DNA of 64,000 bases, from the NCBI RefSeq assembly GCF_004799325.1, contig NZ_SSMD01000004.1, forward strand, positions 186,001 through 250,000. Direction: 5' to 3'. Each line of letters begins with the position of its first letter. Within the stretch, counting starts at the first letter, position 1. Source of the stretch: Thalassobius vesicularis (lineage in GTDB: Bacteria > Pseudomonadota > Alphaproteobacteria > Rhodobacterales > Rhodobacteraceae). The notes under the pieces were generated by a model that did no database searches, had not been told where the DNA came from, and saw only the letters and a program-made list of their open reading frames with translations. A program made the position numbers and the translations under genes. This document shows positions 31,209 to 39,387 of this stretch, in pieces.

Positions 31209-31511
31209 TCAGCGGATGGGGTTGTGGACGGTGACCAGCTTGGTGCCGTCGGGAAAGGTGGCTTCGACCTGCACTTCGTGGATCATCTCGGGGATGCCCT
31301 CCATGCATTGGTCACGGGTGATGACTTGCGCGCCGGCCATCATCAGGTCGGCCACGCTGCGCCCGTCGCGGGCCCCTTCGACCACGGCGTCGGTGATCAG
31401 GGCGATGGCCTCGGGGTGGTTCAGTTTGACGCCACGGGCCAGGCGTTTGCGGGCGACCTCGGCAGCCATCGATATCAGGAGTTTGTCTTTTTCGCGGGGG
31501 GTCAGGTTCAT
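31209..31511 (-). CDS. ureA: Urease subunit gamma
   Basis: 100-residue gamma subunit of urease. The sequence begins [20 protein letters not shown] and holds [13 protein letters not shown] and [12 protein letters not shown], all diagnostic. It is full length and lies two bases after the ureD stop, keeping the ureDA order of alphaproteobacteria. It is separate from ureB, unlike the fused form of some other bacteria. Confidence 0.97.
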   Translation of the reverse strand: MNLTPREKDKLLISMAAEVARKRLARGVKLNHPEAIALITDAVVEGARDGRSVADLMMAGAQVITRDQCMEGIPEMIHEVQVEATFPDGTKLVTVHNPIR

Positions 31512-31513
31512 GG

Positions 31514-32377
31514 TCAGATCATCCAGGTTCGTGGAAGAGAGGCGCCGTTCAAATGGGTCAGAACGGGGATGAGGGTTTGGCGCAGGACAAAGCTGTCCTC
31601 GGCCAGGATACGGGCGAACAGAACGCCGGGGCGGATCAGCGAGACACCCCCGGTGGCGGGCATCAGATCACGCAGGGCGGGCAGGTGGCCCTCGGCCTCG
31701 GGGGCGACCAGCAGGACCGAGGCCAGCGCGCTGGCATGGCCCAGCATGGCGGGCGCGGTCAGGCGGGGCAGGGTCTGGGTGCTCAGGCGCAGGGTGTCGG
31801 CAAAGACCAGATCGCCGCCGCGACGGATGCGAATGCGGTCAATCAGATGGGTGGCGGTCAGCGTCTCGCCCATCGCGCTGCGGCCCAGAACCAGCGATTC
31901 CACCGCCAGCAGACGCGCATCGGCGGCCATGTCGACATGCAGAGCGCGGTCCAGCGCCCCGTGGTCGAACAGGATGGTTTCCTGCGGTAGCCAGTCCAGA
32001 CGGGCGCCAGCTTCAATGGTCAGGCGGTTTTCGACCCGGCCAACCTCGCCGGGTTGGGCGCGGTAGATGCGTTCGGCGGCTTGGGTGGTCAGGCACAGGC
32101 GAGACCCCTCGCGCGCGCCCGCATTGAATTGCAGGTGGTCGCCGCCAGTGATGCCGCCAGCTGTATTCAGCAACACCCCCGTTAAACGGTCGCGGGCCCC
32201 GTGTGGGAAAAGTGTCTTGAGACAGCCCTGAGTCTTCAGGTCCGACAAAACCGACAGGCCATCACGGGCCTTGGAGCGCAAAAAAGCGCGGCCAACTGCG
32301 CGTGGTTGGCGCGGGCTTGGCCTTTCGGTCGCTATGTCGGTCAAGGTGGTGATTGGCCCCTCCATCGGTTGCGGCAT
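31514..32377 (-). CDS. ureD: Urease accessory protein UreD
   Basis: 287-residue accessory protein that scaffolds UreF and UreG on apo-urease. Characteristic segments are [43 protein letters not shown] and [18 protein letters not shown] 32377 is used; a second ATG at 32365 is possible and neither has a good Shine-Dalgarno. It is the first gene of the ure operon, divergent from urtA across a 368-base region. Confidence 0.92.
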   Translation of the reverse strand: MPQPMEGPITTLTDIATERPSPRQPRAVGRAFLRSKARDGLSVLSDLKTQGCLKTLFPHGARDRLTGVLLNTAGGITGGDHLQFNAGAREGSRLCLTTQAAERIYRAQPGEVGRVENRLTIEAGARLDWLPQETILFDHGALDRALHVDMAADARLLAVESLVLGRSAMGETLTATHLIDRIRIRRGGDLVFADTLRLSTQTLPRLTAPAMLGHASALASVLLVAPEAEGHLPALRDLMPATGGVSLIRPGVLFARILAEDSFVLRQTLIPVLTHLNGASLPRTWMI

Positions 32378-32745
32378 GAGTCGCACACGCACGCAGCAGG
32401 AGGAAGCTGGATGCTGAAAATGCGGGCTGGAAGGCGCGGCGCGGATCAACGTCGCGTGAAAAGCGGGCAGTTTCGCCGGCGTCTGGCTAGAAATTAATCA
32501 GAATTGGCCAAGTGCGACGCGACTCCCGTTAAGGACTTTGCGACCGCAGCATCTTCGTGCGCTTGCTGGCGATGCCCGCTCATAGCCTCACATCGGCGTG
32601 ATCTGGGTGTGTGACGACCGCCCTGGCGTGGAAATCAGAAACGGCCGCCACACGGATGCAACAAAAACAATGTTGCGGGGGTCAGGTAAGGTCTCGGACC
32701 GCCTGGCGCAAGGCCCAGCCTGCGCGCCCCGCCTCGGAGGATGAC
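32378..32745. promoter_or_regulatory. Divergent control region of ure and urt operons
   Basis: 368 bases between ureD (minus) and urtA (plus) with no supportable gene. It must hold promoters for both operons. I could not find a convincing -24/-12 sigma-54 element or an NtrC dyad of standard spacing. The most distinctive element is the inverted repeat at 32658-32676. The urtA Shine-Dalgarno GGAGG is at 32736-32740. Confidence 0.6.
32658..32676. promoter_or_regulatory. Operator-like inverted repeat upstream of urtA
   Basis: GCAACA and TGTTGC are perfect 6-base inverted half-sites around a 7-base A-rich centre (AAAACAA), 70 bases before the urtA start. There is no following T-run. The half-site spacing (19 bases overall) does not match the NtrC dyad. 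It is a possible binding site for an unidentified regulator of urea uptake. Confidence 0.4.
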
Positions 32746-34026
32746 ATGAATTTTCTCAAAGCCACTCTGGCGGGCGCCCTGAGTCTGGGTCTGACCGTCC
32801 CGGCCTTCGCCGCCGAAGACACCATCAAGGTTGGTGTGCTGCACTCGCTGTCCGGCACCATGGCCATTTCGGAGACCACTCTGAAAGACACAATGCTGAT
32901 GCTGATCGACGAGCAGAACAAAAAGGGCGGCCTGCTGGGCAAACAGCTGGAAGCCGTCGTTGTCGACCCCGCATCGGACTGGCCGCTGTTCGCTGAAAAA
33001 GCCCGCGAACTGATGACCGTGCAGAACGTCGATGTCATGTTCGGCTGCTGGACCTCGGTGTCGCGTAAATCGGTTCTGCCGGTGATCGAGGAACTGAACG
33101 GCCTGCTGTTCTACCCGGTCCAGTACGAAGGCGAAGAATCGTCGAAGAACGTGTTCTACACCGGTGCGGCCCCGAACCAGCAGGCGATCCCGGCTGTTGA
33201 CTACTTTCTGGAAGAACTGGGCGTCGAGAAATTCGCGCTGCTGGGCACCGACTATGTGTACCCGCGTACCACCAACAACATCCTGGAAAGCTACCTGACG
33301 GGCAAAGGCATCGCCAAGGACGACATCTTCGTCAACTACACCCCGTTCGGTCACTCGGACTGGTCGAAGATCGTGGCTGACGTCGTGGCCCTGGGCGCTG
33401 ACGGCAAGAAAGTCGGCGTGATCAGCACCATCAACGGCGACGCCAACATCGGTTTCTACAAGGAACTGGCCGCAGCTGGCGTTTCGGCTGATGACATCCC
33501 CGTCGTGGCCTTCTCGGTCGGCGAAGAGGAACTGTCGGGCCTCGATACCGCGAACCTGGTCGGCCACCTGGCCGCATGGAACTACTTCATGACCGCCGAA
33601 GGCGACGCCAACGCTGAATTCATCAAGTCCTGGCATGCCTTCATCGGCGACGAAAAGCGCGTCACCAACGACCCGATGGAAGCGCACTACATCGGTTTCA
33701 ACATGTGGGTGAACGCCGTGACCCAAGCCGGCACCACCGATGTTGACGCTGTCCGCACGGCAATGTGGGGCCAGGAATTCCCGAACCTGACCGGCGGCAT
33801 CTCGAAGATGGGCGTGAACCATCACCTGTCGAAGCCCGTCCTGATCGGCGAAATCCGCGCAGACGGCCAGTTCGACATCATCAGCCAGACCGAGCCGGTC
33901 GCCGGCGACGCCTGGACCGACTTCCTGCCGGAATCGGCCGTGCTGGACTCGGATTGGAAAGACCTGGGTTGCGGTATGTACAACACCGACACCAAGACCT
34001 GCGTGCAGATCAAGTCGAACTACTGA
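32746..34026 (+). CDS. urtA: Urea ABC transporter substrate-binding protein UrtA
   Basis: 426-residue periplasmic binding protein of the high-affinity urea ABC importer. Signal peptide MNFLKATLAGALSLGLTVPAFA is followed by a mature start EDTIKVGVLHSLSGTMA, matching UrtA. The YPVQYEGEESSKNVFYTGA and LGTDYVYPRTTNN segments are diagnostic of UrtA rather than of amino-acid binding proteins. ATG 32746 follows GGAGG. Codon use is strongly biased, as for an abundantly made protein. A stable hairpin sits between it and urtB. Confidence 0.95.
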   Translation: MNFLKATLAGALSLGLTVPAFAAEDTIKVGVLHSLSGTMAISETTLKDTMLMLIDEQNKKGGLLGKQLEAVVVDPASDWPLFAEKARELMTVQNVDVMFGCWTSVSRKSVLPVIEELNGLLFYPVQYEGEESSKNVFYTGAAPNQQAIPAVDYFLEELGVEKFALLGTDYVYPRTTNNILESYLTGKGIAKDDIFVNYTPFGHSDWSKIVADVVALGADGKKVGVISTINGDANIGFYKELAAAGVSADDIPVVAFSVGEEELSGLDTANLVGHLAAWNYFMTAEGDANAEFIKSWHAFIGDEKRVTNDPMEAHYIGFNMWVNAVTQAGTTDVDAVRTAMWGQEFPNLTGGISKMGVNHHLSKPVLIGEIRADGQFDIISQTEPVAGDAWTDFLPESAVLDSDWKDLGCGMYNTDTKTCVQIKSNY

Positions 34027-34041
34027 TCTCTGTTGATCACT

Positions 34042-34066
34042 GGAGGGCGGCGTTCGCGCCCCCTCC
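34042..34066 (+). other. Stable hairpin between urtA and urtB
   Basis: Stem GGAGGG(C)GGCG paired with CGCC-CCCTCC around a TTCG loop gives ten base pairs with one bulge, 16 bases after the urtA stop. No T-run follows directly. Such hairpins commonly protect the 3' end of mRNA for abundant binding proteins relative to the permease genes. Confidence 0.65.
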
Positions 34067-34094
34067 GCCCCATCCCTGAAATTCGGTTTTTGAC

Positions 34095-36050
34095 ATGCGG
34101 CACTTCTTTCACGTCCTGCTCGCGCTGGTCTTGCTTGCGCTTCCGGCGCAGCTGATGGCCGGTCCGGTCCAGGACATCCTGCAAAACTATCGCGCAGTGA
34201 TCGAGAAAAGCTCGCGCAAGACCATCGAACCCGCCATTGATGCGCTGGCCAACAGCGGTTTGCCCCAAGCCCAGAAGGTTCTGGAAACCTGGCAGGCCAA
34301 GGACATGTGGCAGCGCAAGTCCGACGGGTTCTTTTTCGAAGCCAAAAAGGTCAACGCAAAGACTTATGCCCTGATTGATTTCGATACCGGCGAGACGGTT
34401 GGCGAAGTCGCGAAGGACGAGATCGACCAGCTGAAGCCCAACAGCGGCATCCGCGCCGTGATCGCCACTGCATTGGTGCAGTTCCAGCTGTCCGACCCCG
34501 ATCCCGCGCGCCGTTCCGATGCGCTGACCGCCATCGAACGCAACGCCGCCGCCGACCATCTGGAGCCCCTGCGAAAGTCGATCGCCACCGAGGCTGATCC
34601 CGCGGTTTTGGCTCGCAAACAGCGTCTGGAGCGGTTGCTGACCATCCGTTTCGATCCTGAAATCGAGGCGCGTATTGCCGCGATTGAAAGCTTCGGCGGT
34701 GATCTGGGTGTCGATCTTCGCGCCACGCTGAACCCGTTGCTGGCGACGCGTCGCATCGTGGTTGCCGGTAAACCCGGCGCCGAATTGAATATCGCGCGGA
34801 CCCTGCGCCCCGGCAGCGATGAGCTGCCTCGCGACGCCGCCTACGCAATGCTGGTGGATGCCAGGCTTAGCACGCCGCGGATTTCTGCCTCCGACAAACG
34901 CGCGGCGCTGGCTGCCAATATCGTGGATGGCAAGGTGGCGGGCATCCCTGTCGCTCAGTTGAACTCGGACGAGGCGCGCGCCACGGCTTATGCCGCTCTG
35001 GCCGCCGGCGGTAAGGCCGCCCCGACCGTGACCGAAGCGCAGTTCGAGGCTGCCCTGGCCGCCCACAGCTTTGTTGACGTCTATGCAGAACCGTCAAAGG
35101 CCGTCACCGATGCCGCAAGCGATGCGATGGATGCGATCCAGATGCGCGTCGGGTTGAACCAGGCGCTGGACCTGGGGCTGGACGCGCTGTCGCTGGCCTC
35201 GATCTATTTCCTGGCGGCGATTGGTCTGGCCATCACCTTTGGTGTGATGGGCGTCATCAACATGGCGCATGGCGAGTTCATCATGATGGGCGCCTATACC
35301 GGCTATGTCGTTCAGCAGATCATTCCCGATTACACGCTCTCGATCATCGTCGCGATCCCGATGGCCTTTGCTGTGACCTTTGCCGCTGGCGTGGCGATGG
35401 AGCGGTTGGTGATCCGCTGGCTGTACAACCGTCCGCTGGAAACCCTGCTGGCCACCTTCGGGATCTCGATCGCCCTGCAGCAGGTCGCCAAGAACATCTT
35501 CGGCACGCAGGCGCGTCCGTTGACCTCTCCGGCATGGCTGGACGGGGCGTGGGTGATGAACGACGTGGTTTCGATCAGCTATATCCGTATCGCGATTTTC
35601 GTGCTGGCGCTGATCTTCCTGGGCTTCTTCCTGTTCCTGATGAAGAAAACCCGTCTGGGTCTGGAAACCCGCGCAGTGACGCAAAACCCACGCATGGCCT
35701 CCAGCATGGGTATCAACAAGGATCGTGTGAACATGCTGACCTTTGGCCTTGGCTCGGGCATTGCTGGCATCGCCGGTGTCGCCATCGGCCTGTTCGCCAA
35801 GGTCACGTCCGAGCTCGGCTCTGACTACATTGTTCAAAGCTTCATGACCGTGGTTGTCGGCGGTGTCGGCAACATCTGGGGCACGCTGGCGGGCGCCGCG
35901 ATGATCGGCTTCCTGCAGAAAGGGATCGAGTGGCTGAACCCGTCGAACACCCTGGCGGCACAGACCTACATGATCATCTTCATCATCATCTTCATCCAGT
36001 TCCGCCCCCGTGGGATCATCGCCCTCAAGGGTCGCGCGGCAGGAGATTGA
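34095..36050 (+). CDS. urtB: Urea ABC transporter permease UrtB
   Basis: 651-residue permease subunit. It carries a signal peptide (MRHFFHVLLALVLLALPAQLMA), then a soluble region of about 330 residues rich in helices and Ala/Arg, and from about residue 355 a LivH-like permease with ALDLGLDALSLASIYFLAA and MGVINMAHGEFIMMGAYTG, and a late GGVGNIWGTLAGA segment. The long N-terminal periplasmic part is normal for proteobacterial UrtB. The gene lies 68 bases after urtA and one base before urtC. Confidence 0.94.
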   Translation: MRHFFHVLLALVLLALPAQLMAGPVQDILQNYRAVIEKSSRKTIEPAIDALANSGLPQAQKVLETWQAKDMWQRKSDGFFFEAKKVNAKTYALIDFDTGETVGEVAKDEIDQLKPNSGIRAVIATALVQFQLSDPDPARRSDALTAIERNAAADHLEPLRKSIATEADPAVLARKQRLERLLTIRFDPEIEARIAAIESFGGDLGVDLRATLNPLLATRRIVVAGKPGAELNIARTLRPGSDELPRDAAYAMLVDARLSTPRISASDKRAALAANIVDGKVAGIPVAQLNSDEARATAYAALAAGGKAAPTVTEAQFEAALAAHSFVDVYAEPSKAVTDAASDAMDAIQMRVGLNQALDLGLDALSLASIYFLAAIGLAITFGVMGVINMAHGEFIMMGAYTGYVVQQIIPDYTLSIIVAIPMAFAVTFAAGVAMERLVIRWLYNRPLETLLATFGISIALQQVAKNIFGTQARPLTSPAWLDGAWVMNDVVSISYIRIAIFVLALIFLGFFLFLMKKTRLGLETRAVTQNPRMASSMGINKDRVNMLTFGLGSGIAGIAGVAIGLFAKVTSELGSDYIVQSFMTVVVGGVGNIWGTLAGAAMIGFLQKGIEWLNPSNTLAAQTYMIIFIIIFIQFRPRGIIALKGRAAGD

Positions 36051-36051
36051 C

Positions 36052-37284
36052 ATGAAAAACACCTTCCTGATGCGTAACCCTTCGGTTCTGGTCTTCCTTG
36101 GTCTGCTGGCCCTGTTCACCCTGGGCGTCACCTTGATGTCCGAGGCAACGGGCGCGGCGCTGATCTCGACCTCGTTTGTCAAGACGCTGGGCAAGACCCT
36201 GTGCCTGTGCCTGATCGCCATCGCGATGGATCTGGTCTGGGGCTATTGCGGGATCCTGTCGCTGGGCCACTTCGCCTTTTTCGGGCTGGGCGGCTACATG
36301 GTCGGCATGTGGCTGATGTACGAACGCACCCGCCTCATCGTCGAGAAATCGCTGGCCAACACCGAGATTCCGCCCACACCCCAAGAGGTGGTGGACGCCA
36401 TCGGCACTCAGATCTTCGGCGTCGTAGGCAGCAGCGAGTTTCCCCTGGTCTGGGCCTTTGCGGACAGCCTGACGCTGCAATTGGCGCTGGTGCTGATCAT
36501 CCCCGGCCTGCTGGCGCTGGTCTTTGGCTGGTTGGCCTTCCGCAGCCGCGTCACCGGCGTGTACCTGTCGATCCTGACACAGGCGATGACGCTGGCGCTG
36601 TCGTTGTACCTGTTCCAGAACGACTCGGGTCTGCGCGGCAACAACGGTCTGTCGGGCCTGCAAAACCTGCCCGGTCTGGGCTCGGTGCCGCAAAGCGTGA
36701 TCTCGATGTGGTTCTTCTGGGCCTCAGCCTTGGCGCTGGGGCTGGGCTACGTGCTGGCCGCGTGGGTCGTGTCGGGCAAATTCGGCTCGGTCATTCGCGG
36801 TATCCGCGATGACGAGCAGCGCGTGCGTTTCCTTGGCTACTCGGTCGAGGGTTACAAGCTGTTCATCTTCGTGCTGACCGCCATGATCGCGGGCATCGCC
36901 GGGGCGCTGTATTACCCGCAGGCGGGCATCATCAACCCGGCCGAGATTGCGCCCATCGCCTCGATCTATCTGGCGGTCTGGGTGGCCATCGGCGGGCGCG
37001 GACGGCTGTATGGCGCGGTGATCGGCGCGGCCTTCGTCTCGCTGGTCTCGACATGGTTCACGGGCGGGCAGGCGCCGTCGATCCCGCTGGGCTTTTACAC
37101 GATCAACTGGGTGGACTGGTGGCAGGTCGTTCTGGGCCTCAGCTTTGTGCTGGTCACCCTTTTCGCGCCGAAGGGCATCGGAGGTCTGTTCGACCTAGCG
37201 CAAGGCATTCGCGCTCCGCGCCGTCACGGTCAGCCGCTGGGCCCCGGCCAAGGCGCATTGCAAGAGAAGGAGGCCCAGGAATGA
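36052..37284 (+). CDS. urtC: Urea ABC transporter permease UrtC
   Basis: 410-residue LivM-like second permease subunit. Motifs include DLVWGYCGILSLGHFAFFGLGGYMVGMW near 58-85, FRSRVTGVYLSILTQAMTLAL and the EAA-like GSVIRGIRDDEQRVRFLGY. About nine membrane segments. ATG 36052 follows AGGAG; the open frame further upstream belongs to the end of urtB. The stop overlaps urtD by ATGA. Confidence 0.94.
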   Translation: MKNTFLMRNPSVLVFLGLLALFTLGVTLMSEATGAALISTSFVKTLGKTLCLCLIAIAMDLVWGYCGILSLGHFAFFGLGGYMVGMWLMYERTRLIVEKSLANTEIPPTPQEVVDAIGTQIFGVVGSSEFPLVWAFADSLTLQLALVLIIPGLLALVFGWLAFRSRVTGVYLSILTQAMTLALSLYLFQNDSGLRGNNGLSGLQNLPGLGSVPQSVISMWFFWASALALGLGYVLAAWVVSGKFGSVIRGIRDDEQRVRFLGYSVEGYKLFIFVLTAMIAGIAGALYYPQAGIINPAEIAPIASIYLAVWVAIGGRGRLYGAVIGAAFVSLVSTWFTGGQAPSIPLGFYTINWVDWWQVVLGLSFVLVTLFAPKGIGGLFDLAQGIRAPRRHGQPLGPGQGALQEKEAQE

Positions 37285-38021
37285 GCACTCTGCTGGAGGT
37301 CTCGGGCGTCTCGGTCAGCTTTGACGGGTTCAAGGCCATCAACAACCTGTCGTTCCGCATCGGCCCGGCCGAGATGCGCGCCATCATCGGCCCGAACGGG
37401 GCGGGCAAGACCACGTTCATGGACATCATCACCGGCAAGACCAAGCCAGACGAGGGCCGCGTGGTCTGGGGTGAGAAATCGGTGTCCTTGCTGAAGATGA
37501 ACGAGGCGCAAATCGCCCGCGCGGGTGTGGGCCGCAAGTTCCAGCGCCCCACCGTGTTCGAGGATCAGTCCGTGTTCGACAACCTGCTGATGGCGCTGAA
37601 AAACGAGCGTTCGCCGTGGCAGGTGCTGACCTTCAAGCCCAAGTTCAAGGACTTGGGCAAGGTCGAGGAACTGGCCTCGGAAATCGGTCTGTCGGACGAG
37701 CTGCACCGCAAGTCTGGCGAGCTGTCGCACGGTCAAAAGCAATGGCTGGAAATCGGCATGCTGCTGGCGCAGGAACCGCGCCTGCTGCTGGTGGACGAAC
37801 CCGCCGCGGGCATGACCTTGGCCGAGCGTGAGCACACCACCGACATCCTGGTCGAAGCCGCGAAAACCCGCGCCGTGGTGGTGGTGGAACACGATATGGA
37901 ATTCGTCCGCCGTCTGAACTGCAAAGTCACCGTGCTGCACGAAGGCAGCGTTCTGGCCGAGGGTTCGCTGGACCACGTGACACAAAATCAGGACGTCATC
38001 GACGTCTATCTGGGGCGCTAA
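37281..38021 (+). CDS. urtD: Urea ABC transporter ATP-binding protein UrtD
   Basis: 246-residue LivG-like ABC ATPase. Walker A is GPNGAGKTTF near 38-47, the signature is the degenerate LSHGQKQWLEIG, Walker B is LLLVDEPAAGM, and the H-loop is VVVVEHDMEFV. It overlaps urtC by 4 bases and ends 3 bases before urtE. The LSHGQKQ signature and short length match UrtD. Confidence 0.95.
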   Translation: MSTLLEVSGVSVSFDGFKAINNLSFRIGPAEMRAIIGPNGAGKTTFMDIITGKTKPDEGRVVWGEKSVSLLKMNEAQIARAGVGRKFQRPTVFEDQSVFDNLLMALKNERSPWQVLTFKPKFKDLGKVEELASEIGLSDELHRKSGELSHGQKQWLEIGMLLAQEPRLLLVDEPAAGMTLAEREHTTDILVEAAKTRAVVVVEHDMEFVRRLNCKVTVLHEGSVLAEGSLDHVTQNQDVIDVYLGR

Positions 38022-38024
38022 GAC

Positions 38025-38720
38025 ATGCTGAAGATCGACAATTTGACCCTGCACTATGGCAGCTCGCAAATCCTGAACGGCATCAGCATGGAGGCCGCCC
38101 TGGGCCAGGTTACTTGCGTGATGGGCACCAACGGCGTCGGCAAGACCAGCCTGCTGAAGGCGATCTCGGGTACGCATGCGCGGTCCGGCGGGATGATGGA
38201 GCTGGACGGCGAACAGATTGGCAAGCTGCCCGCCTACGCGCTGGCCCGCAAGGGGATCGGCTACGTGCCACAGGGGCGGGACATTTTCCCGCTGCTGACC
38301 GTGAAAGAGAACCTGGAGACGGGATACGCTTGCCTGCCGCGATCCGAACACAAGATCCCTAGAGAGGTGTTCGAGCTGTTCCCGATCCTCAAGGACTTCT
38401 TGCATCGCCGGGGCGGCGACCTGTCGGGCGGCCAGCAACAACAGCTGGCGATTGCCCGTGCGATGATCACAAAGCCGAAACTGCTGCTGCTGGACGAACC
38501 GACCGAGGGCATCCAGCCGAACATCATCCAGCAGATCGGCCGCGTGATCGAATACCTTCGCGACCAGCAGACAATGGCGATCGTGCTGGTCGAACAGTAT
38601 TTCGATTTCGCTTACGGCCTGGCCGACAAATTCGTGGTGATGCGCCGCGGCGCGGTCCTGAAACAAGGCACCAAGGCCGAGTTGACGCGCGAGGAACTGG
38701 TTGAGGCCGTCTCGGTCTGA
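38025..38720 (+). CDS. urtE: Urea ABC transporter ATP-binding protein UrtE
   Basis: 231-residue LivF-like ABC ATPase, the second nucleotide-binding subunit. Walker A is GTNGVGKTSL, the signature is LSGGQQQQLAIARAM, Walker B is LLLLDEPTEGIQPN, and the H-loop reads VLVEQYFDFA, with Gln in place of the usual His as in LivF proteins. It closes the urtABCDE operon; no terminator is seen before the tRNA promoter. Confidence 0.95.
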   Translation: MLKIDNLTLHYGSSQILNGISMEAALGQVTCVMGTNGVGKTSLLKAISGTHARSGGMMELDGEQIGKLPAYALARKGIGYVPQGRDIFPLLTVKENLETGYACLPRSEHKIPREVFELFPILKDFLHRRGGDLSGGQQQQLAIARAMITKPKLLLLDEPTEGIQPNIIQQIGRVIEYLRDQQTMAIVLVEQYFDFAYGLADKFVVMRRGAVLKQGTKAELTREELVEAVSV

Positions 38721-38771
38721 CGCCATCGGGGGGTGGGCGGAAAAAATGCGCGGGGACCTGTCTTTTCGCCC

Positions 38772-38800
38772 TTGACGCCCGCGCCCAGCTTGCGTAATTC
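38772..38800 (+). promoter_or_regulatory. Sigma-70 promoter of the tRNA gene
   Basis: TTGACG (38772-38777) and TAATTC (38795-38800) are separated by exactly 17 bases. The -10 end lies 11 bases before the mature tRNA 5' end. This is a close match to the vegetative consensus. Confidence 0.75.
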
Positions 38801-38811
38801 GCACCCACTCT

Positions 38812-38888
38812 GGCGGAGTAGCTCAGTTGGTTAGAGCAGCGGAATCATAATCCGCGTGTCGGGGGTTCAAGTCCCTCCTCCGCTACCA
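38812..38888 (+). tRNA. tRNA-Met (CAU)
   Basis: 77-nucleotide tRNA with CCA encoded. The acceptor stem GGCGGAG pairs with CTCCGCT (one G-T pair), the D-arm is GCTCAGTTGGTTAGAGC, the anticodon stem-loop GCGGAATCATAATCCGC carries CAT, and the T-arm has GGTTCAAGTCC. The body matches elongator tRNA-Met of alphaproteobacteria rather than initiator or lysidine-modified tRNA-Ile, which is judged by eye. Confidence 0.93.
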
Positions 38889-39260
38889 TCCCCCCTACAT
38901 CGATGGTTTGCTGCGCCCCTGTTCGGGTCGTTGGGTGCCCGCAGACCCCGAAGCGCAGAATTCCATCCTTCGCGGAAATTTGCCGAGTGGCCGCCTTCAT
39001 CGCGACACTCCATGCTGGGTTGAATCTGTTCGTTGGACTTGAGATCAACAGGCGATTTCTGCTGGTGATGGAGACCTTTTGCGGCGCGCAGCTATCAGCA
39101 TGATCTGGCTCTGTCTCCGCAGCCGCATAAACCGCTGCGCCTCGGGGCGGATTTCCACAGTCGAGCCCCTCCGACCCTTTGAACTTCACAAACTGACTGA
39201 TCGATCCGGACCGCCCTTTTGGCGGGCGGTGGATATCTCTTGTGAACCAAAGGAAAACCT
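38889..39260. other. Non-coding stretch downstream of tRNA-Met
   Basis: About 370 bases without a supportable gene. A frame at 38903-39103 has no ribosome binding site or family-like content. A CCGCC-CTTTT-GGCGG hairpin lies near 39210-39225, ahead of the truncated gene start at 39261. I see no repeated tRNA 3' end that would mark an integrase site. Confidence 0.5.
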
Positions 39261-39362
39261 TTGTTCAAATCGTTTACGCGCGGCTGTGCCGCAGTCGCCT
39301 TGGCGGCGTTCATTGCCATGCCTGCTTGGGCTGACAACATCACCCTGACTGAGCTGGGGTAA
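39261..39362 (+). pseudogene. Truncated 5' end of an exported protein gene
   Basis: From a TTG at 39261, preceded by AAAGGA, 33 codons encode a near-perfect Sec signal peptide (MFKSFTRGCAAVALAAF, then IAMPAWA with cleavage before DNITLTELG), then stop at TAA 39360-39362. Only nine mature residues remain. This looks like the start of a periplasmic, perhaps substrate-binding, protein whose body has been lost. The neighbouring quiC stop lies just 26 bases further on, so loss may reflect arrival of the catabolic cluster. It could alternatively be a very short secreted peptide. Confidence 0.5.
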
Positions 39363-39387
39363 GGCTATTCAAGTCCACGTAGCGCGC

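Noticed and set aside
32658-32676. Reading this dyad as an NtrC site
   Set aside because: The half-sites are spaced over 19 bases with the wrong arms; the NtrC dyad has GC pairs about 15 bases apart with TGCAC-type arms.
34042-34066. Calling the urtA-urtB hairpin a terminator
   Set aside because: No T-run follows the stem, and the downstream permease genes need read-through; a stabilising hairpin is the better reading.
38845-39189. Minus-strand 114-codon frame ending in an EEGLEPPTRGL-like peptide
   Set aside because: The peptide is the antisense translation of the tRNA-Met 3' half, a well-known spurious annotation; there is no ribosome binding site.
38889-39387. Integrase attachment site next to tRNA-Met
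   Set aside because: No integrase gene and no repeat of the tRNA 3' end were found in the window; only the truncated gene hints at past insertion.
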